Assembly (NCBI RefSeq): GCF_018343625.1 | Contig: NZ_JAGYPG010000003.1 | Coordinates: 563,003 to 627,002, forward strand | Origin: Lederbergia citri | GTDB lineage: Bacteria; Bacillota; Bacilli; Bacillales; Bacillaceae_C | Direction: 5' to 3' | Length of the DNA stretch: 64,000 nt | Shown: positions 16,214 through 25,419 of the stretch, one piece after another | How positions within the stretch are numbered: position 1 is the first letter of the stretch | Layout: the number at the start of each line of letters is the position of its first letter | Program-made: the position numbers and the translations under genes | The notes under the pieces: generated by a model | The model's database searches: none | Told to the model about the DNA's origin: nothing | The model's input: the letters and a program-made list of their open reading frames with translations, nothing else

Positions 16214-16255
16214 ACAAACAACCACAAGTCGATTCTGACTTGTGGTTGTTTGTTA
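16212..16255. terminator. Bidirectional terminator between convergent units
   Basis: A perfect 17-bp stem (16214-16230 with 16237-16253) around GATTCT. Both strands carry T-rich sequence at the stem ends. It serves the glycosidase-like gene on the plus strand and the histidine kinase operon on the minus strand; its right arm is only four bases from the kinase stop codon. Confidence 0.9.
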
Positions 16256-16257
16256 TC

Positions 16258-19116
16258 CTACTCACTATCCAATTTTGGAAAAAGAACTTCCCCTTTACCT
16301 CCAGAGATGCTGGCATTAACAATGGCATCAATGGCTTCAGATAGCTGGCCAGGAGGATACGGTTTTGTTAAATATTTTTCTATTTTATATAGTTTCATAT
16401 TTTTTTCATCTATATCAAGAGCAGAGGAAATGATAATAGGTATATTTTTGGTTTTATCTGTACTCTTTAATTTCCTGATGAGATCCCAGCCATTCATGTC
16501 ATCCCCTAACATTAAATCAATGACAAAGCCAACAAGCGGCAATTTTAGAGCTTCTTGATAGGCCATTTTTGGATTATAATGATGGATAACATTAAATCCT
16601 TTCCTTTTTAATTCATCTGATAAAAGGAGGGCAATACTCGAATCATCTTCAACCATAATAACATTCAGACCAGTATAATTCGGTTCGAATTCATCCTTTT
16701 GTTCAGTTTGGCGCTCGACTACTGGTAATGTGATAAATACGGTGGTACCTTTCCTTTCTTTGGACTCAATCCAGATTTTTCCTCCGTGCTGTTCGATAAT
16801 TTCCTTGGAAATAGCAAGTCCCAAACCCGTACCGCCTATTTTTCTTCGTTCACTATTATCGATGCGTTTAAACTTCTGAAACAGTGTATGAATATCTTTT
16901 TCAGAAATACCTAATCCTTCATCTCTAACGGATATGACAAGATTGTTATGATTGTTTCTTAACGTAACTTCTACAGTTCCTCCATCTGGAGAAAACTTAA
17001 TAGCGTTGCTTACTAAATTAGTTAATACTTGAACTAAACGCTCTTTATCACAAAGTATAAAATCATTCACTGATTCATCAACAAGATAGATGGAATGTTT
17101 TTTCTCATGGATAAACTGACTAATCACATCGAGAGTGATCTCACCCATTCGGCAATTCGCCATTTCGTATTGTTGTTTACCAGATTCCATACGTTGAATA
17201 TCGAGAAAATTATTAATTAAATTTGTCAGACGCTGAGCTTCTTTTTGAATCGTAGAAAGATATTTGTGCTGACGCTCAGGGGTGATTTTTTTGTTGAGCA
17301 ATAATTCTGTAAATCCAAGTACACTTGATAAAGGAGTACGGAGTTCATGGCTGACAGTGCTCACCAATTCTGATTTCATCTGATCTACTTCATGCTCTTT
17401 TGTAATATCACGGTGTACGAAAATAGTTCCGACTCTTTCATTATTCCTACACACTGGAGATGCATAGACATTTAGGAATGTTTCCTTCCCTTGATTAATG
17501 GAATAACATACATTCATTACTTCTGTTGTTTTTTCTGACATGGCTTCATTAAAAAATTCCTCTAGTTCCTCTTTGTTATCAGCGATATCAATGAAAGTTT
17601 CCATCCACTCGTGAACGGGAATTTCCTTGTTATGCGACCAATTCGTCTGAAGTATATCGATTAATTTTTCATTAAATTGAATCATCGTTCCATTCATGTC
17701 AACGAACTGTATTCCTTCATTTACATGGTTTACAATATCCTGATTTAGCTTACGGGAACTTTCTATCTGCTTAAATACTAATATTCGTCCGATTGAGAGA
17801 GAGACCCGCTGAAGAATACCAATTAATTCTTCAATTTCGTCTTCGTGAATAGGTATCCCTAATCTTGTCGCACAAAAAACAGCTAGTAATTCATCATTTG
17901 AATCAAATACTCCACTATACAAGTCGTAGGCATAAAAAGGTTGTTCAGCAATTCCCATTTCTTCATTTGTTATAGTGCGTGTAATTACATATGCTCTTTC
18001 TTGTTTTAATCGTGCTTTATTTATAACAGCATTTTTGTGTACAATACGTTTTACTGTTTCTTCCGACAACCCATGCGATGCATAGATTTTTTCATCGGTA
18101 GTCCAAAAAATGCTCGCATCAAAAGGATATAAATCCTGTAAATACTGCTGGATAGAGTTAATAAGTTTTTGTTGGTCTAATGTAAAAGTTAAATCATGGT
18201 TTAGCTTATTTAAGCGTTCAAGACGATTTGTTGTTTTCTCTTGTAGAGTTAAGGACGTTTGTAATTTTTGTTGATGTTCTTCAAGCTCAAGCTGCTGGGC
18301 ATGCAGTTCTTCGTTTTGTGTCATCAGCTCTTCTTCTTTGGATTGTAAAGTTATTGCCATTTCCGAGAAGGAATTCATTAACTTACCAATTTCATTTTTG
18401 GGGTTTACTTTGGATGTAAAAGAAATTGGTTTACCTAAAGTTAATTGTTGTGAAGCTGCATCCAATTCTTCAATAGGTTTAATAATTCGATTTAAGATAA
18501 TCCACATGGCAATAGACAATGCGATAAATCCTAGACTAAACAAAAAGGCTGCTGTAAGAGTATAGCTATTTGATTTTTTCATTATTTCTTCATTAGCATT
18601 TTTTACTTTGCTAATATTCTCATCTTTATACGTTTTAATTCTCAACAAAAATTCATTTATTAAATCACCGGCTTCACCTTGTGATGATTTTTGCAGAGCA
18701 TTGTAATCATTGGCATTTGCAAGCTCTATTCCTCTTGGTAGTATTTCAAAACGAAATTTTTGATAAAAAGTTTCTAATTCCAAGGCTAAATTGCGTTCCT
18801 CTTGATCTACTGCCATTTTGGACAATTGATTAATCTGTTCCTCTAAACTATCTAAATGGTCATTTAACAAAACAAGTTCATAATCATTTTTGAAAGCAAA
18901 ATAACCACGAGCTCGAAGGAGAACCTCATATAAAGAATCACCTAATTCATCCGCAACCGTCGTTTTTTTTTCAAGGTACTCTTGATCATCCATTAATTTA
19001 TCTTGAAGATTATCAATATACAAACCTAAAAGAATGGATAAAAAAATCATGATTCCAGAAATGATGAGGATTAGTCTTAATGAATCTTTGCGAATGCCTT
19101 GATTGTGTCTATTCAT
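16258..19116 (-). CDS. Hybrid sensor histidine kinase (CHASE3-like-HAMP-GAF-PAS-HisKA-HATPase-REC)
   Basis: A 952-residue membrane kinase. Transmembrane helices at about 14-33 and 185-208 flank a helical extracytoplasmic domain of CHASE3 type. HAMP (about 209-262), a coiled coil (262-305), a GAF-like domain (about 305-450) and PAS (about 455-575) follow. The phosphoacceptor is His590 (VSHELRTP); N-box NLVSNAIKF (about 700-708), DEGLGIS and GGTGLGL complete the ATPase. A C-terminal receiver has acidic residues at 823-825 and phosphoacceptor Asp867. Last gene of its operon; its ATG overlaps the stop of the single-domain receiver gene. The kinase-attached receiver plus the Hpt domain of the first gene allow a complete phosphorelay. 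Signal unknown. Confidence 0.88.
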   Translation of the reverse strand: MNRHNQGIRKDSLRLILIISGIMIFLSILLGLYIDNLQDKLMDDQEYLEKKTTVADELGDSLYEVLLRARGYFAFKNDYELVLLNDHLDSLEEQINQLSKMAVDQEERNLALELETFYQKFRFEILPRGIELANANDYNALQKSSQGEAGDLINEFLLRIKTYKDENISKVKNANEEIMKKSNSYTLTAAFLFSLGFIALSIAMWIILNRIIKPIEELDAASQQLTLGKPISFTSKVNPKNEIGKLMNSFSEMAITLQSKEEELMTQNEELHAQQLELEEHQQKLQTSLTLQEKTTNRLERLNKLNHDLTFTLDQQKLINSIQQYLQDLYPFDASIFWTTDEKIYASHGLSEETVKRIVHKNAVINKARLKQERAYVITRTITNEEMGIAEQPFYAYDLYSGVFDSNDELLAVFCATRLGIPIHEDEIEELIGILQRVSLSIGRILVFKQIESSRKLNQDIVNHVNEGIQFVDMNGTMIQFNEKLIDILQTNWSHNKEIPVHEWMETFIDIADNKEELEEFFNEAMSEKTTEVMNVCYSINQGKETFLNVYASPVCRNNERVGTIFVHRDITKEHEVDQMKSELVSTVSHELRTPLSSVLGFTELLLNKKITPERQHKYLSTIQKEAQRLTNLINNFLDIQRMESGKQQYEMANCRMGEITLDVISQFIHEKKHSIYLVDESVNDFILCDKERLVQVLTNLVSNAIKFSPDGGTVEVTLRNNHNNLVISVRDEGLGISEKDIHTLFQKFKRIDNSERRKIGGTGLGLAISKEIIEQHGGKIWIESKERKGTTVFITLPVVERQTEQKDEFEPNYTGLNVIMVEDDSSIALLLSDELKRKGFNVIHHYNPKMAYQEALKLPLVGFVIDLMLGDDMNGWDLIRKLKSTDKTKNIPIIISSALDIDEKNMKLYKIEKYLTKPYPPGQLSEAIDAIVNASISGGKGEVLFPKLDSE

Positions 19117-19472
19117 TGAAGGATCTCCTCGACAACCGACATTAAATCTAGAGGACTAAAAGGCTTTGCCATAAAAAAATCTGTTCCAGCCTTCAGCATT
19201 TCCTGTTTGTCTTTTTCTTGTGTTTTTGCCGTCAGCATTAAAACTTTCATTTTCTCCCTGACTGCAGAGGGGATATGAGTCAGAACTTCTATGCCTGTCA
19301 TAGAGGGCATCATATAATCTAAAATCATTAGATCATAGTTCTCTTTTTGTAGTTGTTCTAGAGCCGCCAAACCATCTGGGGCTTCGTGAATGATAAAATC
19401 CAAATCTTCCAATGTATCGACAATTAACATTCTTAAAATCTCTTCATCATCCACTACAAGTATTTTTTTCAT
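19113..19472 (-). CDS. Single-domain response regulator (CheY-like)
   Basis: A receiver domain of about 119 residues with no output domain: KILVVDDEE (acidic pocket), phosphoacceptor Asp in MILDYMMP (about residue 51), Thr in MLTAKT and Lys in AKPFSP. The start is set at the ATG of MKKILVV (19472), about 11 bases after AGAGG; a GTG four codons upstream is nearly on top of that site. Overlaps the kinase gene by four bases (ATGA). It is the likely terminal or shuttle receiver of the phosphorelay and may act by protein contact, for example with the glycosyltransferase or HEAT protein. Confidence 0.88.
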   Translation of the reverse strand: MKKILVVDDEEILRMLIVDTLEDLDFIIHEAPDGLAALEQLQKENYDLMILDYMMPSMTGIEVLTHIPSAVREKMKVLMLTAKTQEKDKQEMLKAGTDFFMAKPFSPLDLMSVVEEILQ

Positions 19473-19495
19473 AATGAGACACACCTCTCAGTTGA

Positions 19496-20896
19496 TTAAT
19501 CGGTTGAAATTCCTTTTCGCTCCATTTCGCCCCATGTCTTTTTCTTTTTAAATGCAGAGAACATTCCTTCTATTTTTGCACCTAGTAAAAGGGGACGATA
19601 CCAGAAGCTTTCTGTAAGTGCCCAAACATATAATTTCAATAAATGGGAGATTTTTGGATATTTATGAAAAGTCCATTCTTCCAAAAGAACAGACAAGACT
19701 GAAATAAGAGATCCATAGATAATGGTAACCCCAAACATAAACAGGGCAATTTTCGTATCAATAAAAGAAAAAAGCAAACCGAAAATAATGATCAAATAGC
19801 CAAGAGCTTCTATTAATCCACTACATAATTCAACAATAAGAAAGTAGGGTAAAGAAATCATTCCAATTCCTTTATATTTAGGGTTAAAGATCATTTTTCT
19901 ATGAATGAACAATGTCTCGGCTAAACCTCTTTGCCAGCGTAGACGTTGGCGATGAAGGACGCTAAATGTGGACGGAGCTTCTGTCCAGCAAACTGGATCA
20001 GGTATATACTCAATACGTTCCTTCGACTTTTCTTCCTGTAACAGCCGATGAATTCTGACGACAAGCTCCATATCTTCACCGAGAGTACGAGTATTATATC
20101 CGCCAGCTCTTATCACGCGGTCTTTATTAAAAATGCCAAAAGCACCGGATATGATGAGGAGAATATTAAGGCGGCTTAATCCAATGCGGCCAATTAAGAA
20201 ACCACGGAAATATTCGATAATTTGCATGATGACAATAGGTTGTTTGGGTAGGTTAATTTCTTCAACTTTACTTTTTGATATTTTGCAACCATTGGCGATG
20301 CGAATACTTCCACCCGCTACAATGACCGACCCATTTGACTCTACTATGGGCTTCATCGTTTTTATTAATGAGTCAGATTCTAGTATGGAATCCCCATCAA
20401 TCGCACAAAAATATGGATATTTAGAAACATTTATCCCTGCATTTAATGCATCCGCTTTTCCGCCATTTCGTTTTCTAACAAGTATAACATCATCAAAAAT
20501 AGTGGATTGATAGACAGCCAGAATTTCCTTTGTTTCAAGATGTGTTCGAATCGCAGGATAAATCCTTTTCATTTGAAAGGTGTCAATCATGGCTTCTGCT
20601 GTTCGATCAGAAGAACCGTCATCAACAACGATGACTTCAAAATCGGGATAGTTCAACGATAATAATGAACGTACTGTACTTGTTACTCCCAGTTCTTCAT
20701 TATAAGCAGGTACAATGATGGAAACTGGATAGGTTCTTTGTTTGTCTTTAAGCTCATTCGTATAAAGATCCTTATTTAAATCTTTCTCTTTTTCTACTTT
20801 TTTGATTGCAATGAGAAACAATAATATATAACTAAATCCCACGGACATCATATAAATCGTTACTAATATAGTCAAAAAATAAATTACTTTTTCCAT
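19496..20896 (-). CDS. Processive family 2 glycosyltransferase (polysaccharide synthase type)
   Basis: A 466-residue membrane enzyme. Helix at about 3-30, then a GT-A domain with VSIIVPAYNEE, DDG (92-94), DGD (167-169), TLGED (271-275) and QRLRW (317-321), the full set for processive beta-glycosyltransferases such as HasA, PgaC and BcsA. C-terminal helices at about 345-370 and 375-420 would form the secretion channel. No PilZ domain is attached. The ATG at 20896 overlaps the TAA of the HEAT gene (TAATG) and a GGGAGG lies 14 bases upstream; an in-frame ATG at 20935 lacks a site. It probably polymerises and exports a surface polysaccharide; the sugar is unknown. Confidence 0.88.
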   Translation of the reverse strand: MEKVIYFLTILVTIYMMSVGFSYILLFLIAIKKVEKEKDLNKDLYTNELKDKQRTYPVSIIVPAYNEELGVTSTVRSLLSLNYPDFEVIVVDDGSSDRTAEAMIDTFQMKRIYPAIRTHLETKEILAVYQSTIFDDVILVRKRNGGKADALNAGINVSKYPYFCAIDGDSILESDSLIKTMKPIVESNGSVIVAGGSIRIANGCKISKSKVEEINLPKQPIVIMQIIEYFRGFLIGRIGLSRLNILLIISGAFGIFNKDRVIRAGGYNTRTLGEDMELVVRIHRLLQEEKSKERIEYIPDPVCWTEAPSTFSVLHRQRLRWQRGLAETLFIHRKMIFNPKYKGIGMISLPYFLIVELCSGLIEALGYLIIIFGLLFSFIDTKIALFMFGVTIIYGSLISVLSVLLEEWTFHKYPKISHLLKLYVWALTESFWYRPLLLGAKIEGMFSAFKKKKTWGEMERKGISTD

Positions 20897-21945
20897 TAGT
20901 CTATTTGGTTCCTCCCATCCAGTGTTGACATCCATTGCTTAGCCATATCCCTTGCATAACGATCTGGATGTTGTTCGGCAATAAACTGAAGTAACAGTTC
21001 CCCGTCTTGCAACAGACTAATAGCTTGACCGGCGTAATAACGCACCCACCAAACTTGATCACCTATTAATTGATTTAACATAGGCTTAAAACGATTGAGT
21101 TTACATTTTGCACATATTTTCACCGCCAGCATACGCTCCTGCCATATTGGTGAAGAAAGAAAAGGAGCAATTTCACTCGGATCTACCAATTGGTGCATCT
21201 CTTCAAAGGCCTGCAATACTCTTAATCTCGTTTCTCCATCTTTGCTTAATAAATGCTGGCGCACAAATGGGAATGCGTTTTGGTAATGATGGCTACTTAT
21301 TACCTGTATGAGAGCACGGAGGATACGTTCATCATGTGAATTTGAAATTATTTTAATGATTGAATCGATATGCATTACTTCATAACGAATCAAAATATCA
21401 AATAATACTCTTTCAGGGATTCCGTCTTTTTTCACTAAAAAATCGATTAATCCTAATTCCTGCAGTGAAGCAACAGTCTTCATCGTTTGAATTATTTCTT
21501 CGTCCATCTTGTTCGTGTTGTTTATTTTTTCTAATAGCGGGTGGATAAATGCTTCTAGTTTAAAAATCTCAATTAACGATAAAGTGTTCATTCTTGTAGA
21601 CCATTTTCGACTTCGCAATGCTCTTCTATATTTTTCGGTAAATAATAAGGCTGCCAAATGCTTGATACGAATAATGTCGTCATTTCTATTAACATTTCGT
21701 AAATAACTGATAAGGATTTTCTCAATGATGGCTAAATCATCATTCCGCTTCACCATTTCTTCGATATCATGCTCTGAACTTGCCATTACATATTCAAGAT
21801 AAATAGGCATGAGAGTTTCATATTTTTTATTTGCATACAGCTGATACCTATTATTCTTGTACTTTCTAATTATTAAGTAACAGATGATGAGCAGTTGAGC
21901 AGCTGCAATAATCAACATGATATAGAAGAGAACCGTTGTATTCAT
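20896..21945 (-). CDS. Membrane-anchored HEAT-repeat protein
   Basis: A 349-residue protein with one N-terminal membrane helix (about 5-25) and a cytoplasmic all-helical body. Repeats of about 30 residues are visible in the second half, such as LRVLQAFEEM, MLAVKICAKCKLNRFKPMLNQLIGD and WVRYYAGQAISLLQD, in the style of HEAT/PBS lyase-like repeats. Its ATG directly follows the stop of the GGDEF-protein gene, and its stop overlaps the GT2 start, so the three are translationally coupled. A scaffold linking the signalling protein to the synthase is inferred from this arrangement. Confidence 0.7.
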   Translation of the reverse strand: MNTTVLFYIMLIIAAAQLLIICYLIIRKYKNNRYQLYANKKYETLMPIYLEYVMASSEHDIEEMVKRNDDLAIIEKILISYLRNVNRNDDIIRIKHLAALLFTEKYRRALRSRKWSTRMNTLSLIEIFKLEAFIHPLLEKINNTNKMDEEIIQTMKTVASLQELGLIDFLVKKDGIPERVLFDILIRYEVMHIDSIIKIISNSHDERILRALIQVISSHHYQNAFPFVRQHLLSKDGETRLRVLQAFEEMHQLVDPSEIAPFLSSPIWQERMLAVKICAKCKLNRFKPMLNQLIGDQVWWVRYYAGQAISLLQDGELLLQFIAEQHPDRYARDMAKQWMSTLDGRNQID

Positions 21946-23577
21946 TTACAACAGCATCCTTTGAACGAGGCGCCCTAATCTTGCGACAACCTCTGGAATA
22001 TTAAAAGGCTTCAGCATATAATCGTCTGCTCCTTTTTCTAGTGCTTGTATAATGTTTTTCTCACCTGACCGTGCCGATAACATGGAAATAACAATGTTTT
22101 GGTCAGGATAATCATTTCTAATTTTAGTTAATATTTCAATCCCATCCATTTTCGGCATAATTCCATCCAATAAAATAATATATTTGTCATTTTCGTCATA
22201 CCAGTGTGAGTTTAAAAATTGTGTTCCATCTTCAAAAGAGTGAACAATCACAGCTATATTACGGTCGAATACGACAGAGGTAAGGCTCTTTTCTAGAATC
22301 GTTCTCACCATATAATCATCGTCTACTATAATAAAGTGTAATTTTTTGATTATCGAAGATTTATAATGCTGAGAATAAATGGTGGCTTTATTACGACCAT
22401 TTGCTTTACTTTCCCTTAAGGCTTTATTCGCTTCGTCCAAAATGTCGTCTTTTTCACTGTTTTTTTCATTTGCATCAACAATGCCTGAAGAGAAAGTAGC
22501 AGAAAATGTATCGTTCCCGTATTCAAACTTCTTTTCGTTAAAGGTCGTCGAAATACGATTAATCAATAACATTGCTTTTTCTGCATTCGTATCAGGCATG
22601 TAAAGTAAAAATTGATCTCCGGCAATTCGAAATAGTAAGTCTGATTCTCGCTTTGACTGGATTATCGTAGTAGCTAATGTTTTTAATATTTCATCACCAA
22701 ATAGATGACCATACTGTTGATTAATTTGTTTAAATTGATCAACATCAAGGATACAAATGGAGAAGATACGTTGGTTTCGAATGAATGATTTCAAAGCTTG
22801 TTCCAAAGTGCCCATCAAATGGTTTCGATTATAAACACCTGTCAATTCATCAATAATGACAGCTTGTTGTATTTCCTGCTGTGTATTCATTCGATTGAGA
22901 ATAAATGGGATGAATAACTCATTATGAATGGGCTTTGAAATAAAATCAGTCGCTCCGATAGAATAGGCCATGATTCGGTTTTCAAGAGTATTTTCTTTAC
23001 TTACGATGACAATTGGCGTAAAAGATTTTCTAGCTACAGAAACCATTTTTTTTAAGATGGAAGTTTCATGAGTTTGCTGGATATTGAAATCCAGCATGAC
23101 AAAGTTTGGCATTAAAGTATAAAATAGCTCAAGCCCTCTATCAATATTCAAGGCGATCATCACGTGAAATCCTTGAGTTTCGATCTCGTCCTTAATCAAT
23201 GTAATAAAGTCCACATCTTCATCAATAAGCAAAATGGTTTTATCTATCATTTTATCATCGGTTTTCTTGTTTACCTCATCAGCGATAACAATCTTTGGAG
23301 CTGAGGATTCATCTATTGCGATTTGAAATAATTCTTCCATGAAACTTATCCATTTTTCTGTTTCCCACTCATCTAAGCTAGATTCTGATACGTGTTTTAA
23401 CTTTTCACTAGCGATATTGGAGATCTGTTCCAAACCAATCGTTCCAGCGGTCCCTTTTATAGTATGGAGAAATAAGTAGATTTCTTTTTCTGTAATTTCA
23501 TCTCTACTCATCCATTGCTGGAATGTATTGCGAATTCGCTCTTTCATAAGAGAGTAGTATTTATCAAAATGTAGCAT
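21946..23577 (-). CDS. Hpt-REC-GGDEF(degenerate)-REC signalling protein
   Basis: A 543-residue soluble protein and first gene of its operon. Hpt: LHTIKGTAG with phosphoaccepting His38. First receiver (about 113-232) with Asp163 in MLDFN. GGDEF domain (about 235-403) with DELTGVYNR, but the signature reads AGDQF (319-323) instead of GG[DE]EF. The inhibitory-site motif RxxD is intact as RESD (310-313), exactly five residues upstream. Second receiver (about 413-540) with Asp471 and Lys523. The altered active site makes cyclase activity doubtful, while the I-site could bind c-di-GMP, as in B. subtilis YdaK. It probably links phosphorelay input and c-di-GMP to the GT2 synthase. The functional part is inference. 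Confidence 0.85.
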   Translation of the reverse strand: MLHFDKYYSLMKERIRNTFQQWMSRDEITEKEIYLFLHTIKGTAGTIGLEQISNIASEKLKHVSESSLDEWETEKWISFMEELFQIAIDESSAPKIVIADEVNKKTDDKMIDKTILLIDEDVDFITLIKDEIETQGFHVMIALNIDRGLELFYTLMPNFVMLDFNIQQTHETSILKKMVSVARKSFTPIVIVSKENTLENRIMAYSIGATDFISKPIHNELFIPFILNRMNTQQEIQQAVIIDELTGVYNRNHLMGTLEQALKSFIRNQRIFSICILDVDQFKQINQQYGHLFGDEILKTLATTIIQSKRESDLLFRIAGDQFLLYMPDTNAEKAMLLINRISTTFNEKKFEYGNDTFSATFSSGIVDANEKNSEKDDILDEANKALRESKANGRNKATIYSQHYKSSIIKKLHFIIVDDDYMVRTILEKSLTSVVFDRNIAVIVHSFEDGTQFLNSHWYDENDKYIILLDGIMPKMDGIEILTKIRNDYPDQNIVISMLSARSGEKNIIQALEKGADDYMLKPFNIPEVVARLGRLVQRMLL

Positions 23578-23606
23578 ATTTACTATCTACTCCTAGCGTT
23601 TTTTAT

Positions 23607-23626
23607 ATTATGATTAATATCATAAT
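23607..23626. promoter_or_regulatory. Palindrome upstream of the signalling operon
   Basis: ATTATGAT and ATCATAAT are exact inverted copies around TAAT, 30 bases before the ATG of the GGDEF-protein gene. Candidate operator or leader hairpin; very AT-rich, so a chance palindrome is possible. Confidence 0.35.
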
Positions 23627-23778
23627 GTTCTTTGTTTTTAATTTCTTTCACTTATTATCTAGGAAATTTTAGGAAAACCCTAGCGATTTGTTTCAGTTGT
23701 ATAAAGTTAGGTAAAAGGATTTAGGTCGTTAGAAGGGATTGTAAGATTATTTTAAGATAATGAAAGGAAAGAGAAATT

Positions 23779-24432
23779 ATGGAAAATGTAAAAGTTCTCC
23801 TGAGAAATCTTAAAGTATTGAAAGGTTCATTAGACGATTTTAATACAAACGATGTACCTGAAACTCCACACGAGTTATTTCTAGAATGGCTGCACATAGC
23901 AATTCGTAATGAGGTTCCAGAACCTCACGCTATGACAATTTCTACTGTTGATAGCGAAGGTAATCCAGATGCTCGGGTCTTAATTTTAAAAAATATTGAT
24001 GAAAATGGATGGTATTTTGCCACTAGTGCTGAAAGTAGTAAAGGAAAACAAATATCCGAAGTAGCAAAGGTTGCCTTAACCTTTTATTGGCCAGCACTCG
24101 GAAAACAGGTTCGTATACGAGGCACCGCCATCGACATGGGAAGGGAAAGGAGTGCTACAGATTTTTTAGAAAGAAGTGAAGTTGCACGTGCTGGTGCGTT
24201 AATTGGAAAACAAAGCAATTCTCTTTTGAATCGCGAAATATTAGATCAGGCATTAATAGAAAAACTTGAGGACGTGAAAGAAACCCCGGATTTGATCTAT
24301 TCGCAATGGAAACTTTATTGTGTGCAAGCAAATCAAGTTGAATTTTGGCAAGGGAACGTAGATCGTAAACATATTAGATTAAAATACCGACTTCATGAAA
24401 ATCAATGGGTACCTGAACTCTTATGGCCGTAA
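23779..24432 (+). CDS. Pyridoxamine 5'-phosphate oxidase-family protein (PdxH-like)
   Basis: A 217-residue flavoprotein. The FMN-binding split barrel is seen in AMTISTVDSEGNPDARVLILKN and in WYFATSAESSKGKQI, and the C-terminal block VEFWQGNVDRKHIRLKY plus ELLWP matches the PdxH dimerisation and substrate domain. True PdxH makes pyridoxal 5'-phosphate with oxygen. Bacilli usually make PLP by PdxST, so this may be a salvage enzyme or a related FMN oxidase. GAAAGGAAAGAG precedes the ATG. It diverges from the signalling operon, and a GNAT pseudogene follows. Confidence 0.75.
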   Translation: MENVKVLLRNLKVLKGSLDDFNTNDVPETPHELFLEWLHIAIRNEVPEPHAMTISTVDSEGNPDARVLILKNIDENGWYFATSAESSKGKQISEVAKVALTFYWPALGKQVRIRGTAIDMGRERSATDFLERSEVARAGALIGKQSNSLLNREILDQALIEKLEDVKETPDLIYSQWKLYCVQANQVEFWQGNVDRKHIRLKYRLHENQWVPELLWP

Positions 24433-24462
24433 ATGTGGAAACTTGAAACCAAGGAGAATTAA

Positions 24463-24857
24463 ATGAAAATCAAATATTCAAACCAGATCCCCAACGTTGA
24501 AGAATTATACAGGTTATACGATTTTGATGGCTGGAATGATTTCTTGAAGCTTCCGAAAGGAGATTTACACCGAGCGATAATTCAAAGTTGGTTAGTCATA
24601 TAGGCTTATGATGAAGATCGATTAATAGGCACCGGGCGCGTTATATCGGATGGAGTTATTAATGCTATATATGCGGTTTGATCGTTCATCCGGATTATCG
24701 TCGTAAAGGAACAGGGAACGAAATCATGCGAAAGTTAGTTGAGGAATACCAAAAAGCAAATATACATATTGAATTGTTTAGCGAACATAATAATGCTTCC
24801 TACTATGAAAATATTGGGTTTAAAGAATTTGCAATCGGCATGAAATATAATAAGTAG
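24463..24857 (+). pseudogene. GNAT-family acetyltransferase, disrupted
   Basis: With AAGGAG before the ATG, the translation MKIKYSNQIPNVEELYRLYD runs to an in-frame TAG at about codon 47, continues as AYDEDRLIGTGRVISDGVINAIYAV, then needs a frameshift to read LIVHPDYRRKGTGNEIMRK (the acetyl-CoA binding motif) and ends NASYYENIGFKEFAIGM. One nonsense and one frameshift mutation mark it as a recent pseudogene of a GNAT N-acetyltransferase. Confidence 0.85.
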
Positions 24858-24891
24858 CCTCATTATCGAAATTTTAAATGGAGGGATATCT

Positions 24892-25380
24892 ATGCAAACA
24901 TTGTTCCATTACAATTGGCAGGTCAGGGAAGATTCGTATCGTTTGTGTGAAGAGATTGCTGAAGAGGAACTGCTTCTTAAAAGAACTGGTGGAGTAGGAG
25001 GAATATTGGAAACGCTTTTCCATATTGTTGATGTAGAGTGGAGCTGGATTAGAGTACTTCAAGGAAAATCGGATTTTCAGGAGAATTTTGAAGAATTTAA
25101 TAGCTTAAAAAGGGTAAGGGAGCTTGATGCAAAATTTAAACCTGAAGTGGAAGAGTTTGTACTAAATTGGGATGAGAGTATGGAGAATAACTTGCTTCAC
25201 GATACATTGCCAGACGGACGAATTGTTACAGATACGTGGGGCGAAGTTATGAGACATGTGATCGCTCATGAAATTCACCATATTGGTCAATTGTCCATTT
25301 GGGCTAGGGAATTAGGTATAAAACCTGTATCCGCCAATTTGATAGGGCGAGGTCTTGCACCTATACCTCAAAAAAAATAA
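24892..25380 (+). CDS. DinB-family protein
   Basis: A 162-residue four-helix-bundle protein of the DinB/YfiT type. The metal-binding histidines are in LFHIVDVEWSW (about residue 45) and HEIHHIGQL (about 126-134). GGAGGG precedes the ATG. Family members are metal-dependent thiol-transferase or hydrolase-like enzymes, often with unknown substrates. An intrinsic terminator follows. Confidence 0.85.
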   Translation: MQTLFHYNWQVREDSYRLCEEIAEEELLLKRTGGVGGILETLFHIVDVEWSWIRVLQGKSDFQENFEEFNSLKRVRELDAKFKPEVEEFVLNWDESMENNLLHDTLPDGRIVTDTWGEVMRHVIAHEIHHIGQLSIWARELGIKPVSANLIGRGLAPIPQKK

Positions 25381-25393
25381 AGATATCAATTCA

Positions 25394-25419
25394 AAGGGCC
25401 TGCTAAGCGCCCTTTTTTT
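25394..25419 (+). terminator. Intrinsic terminator of the DinB gene
   Basis: AAGGGC and GCCCTT pair and are followed by seven T, 14 bases after the stop codon. Confidence 0.8.
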
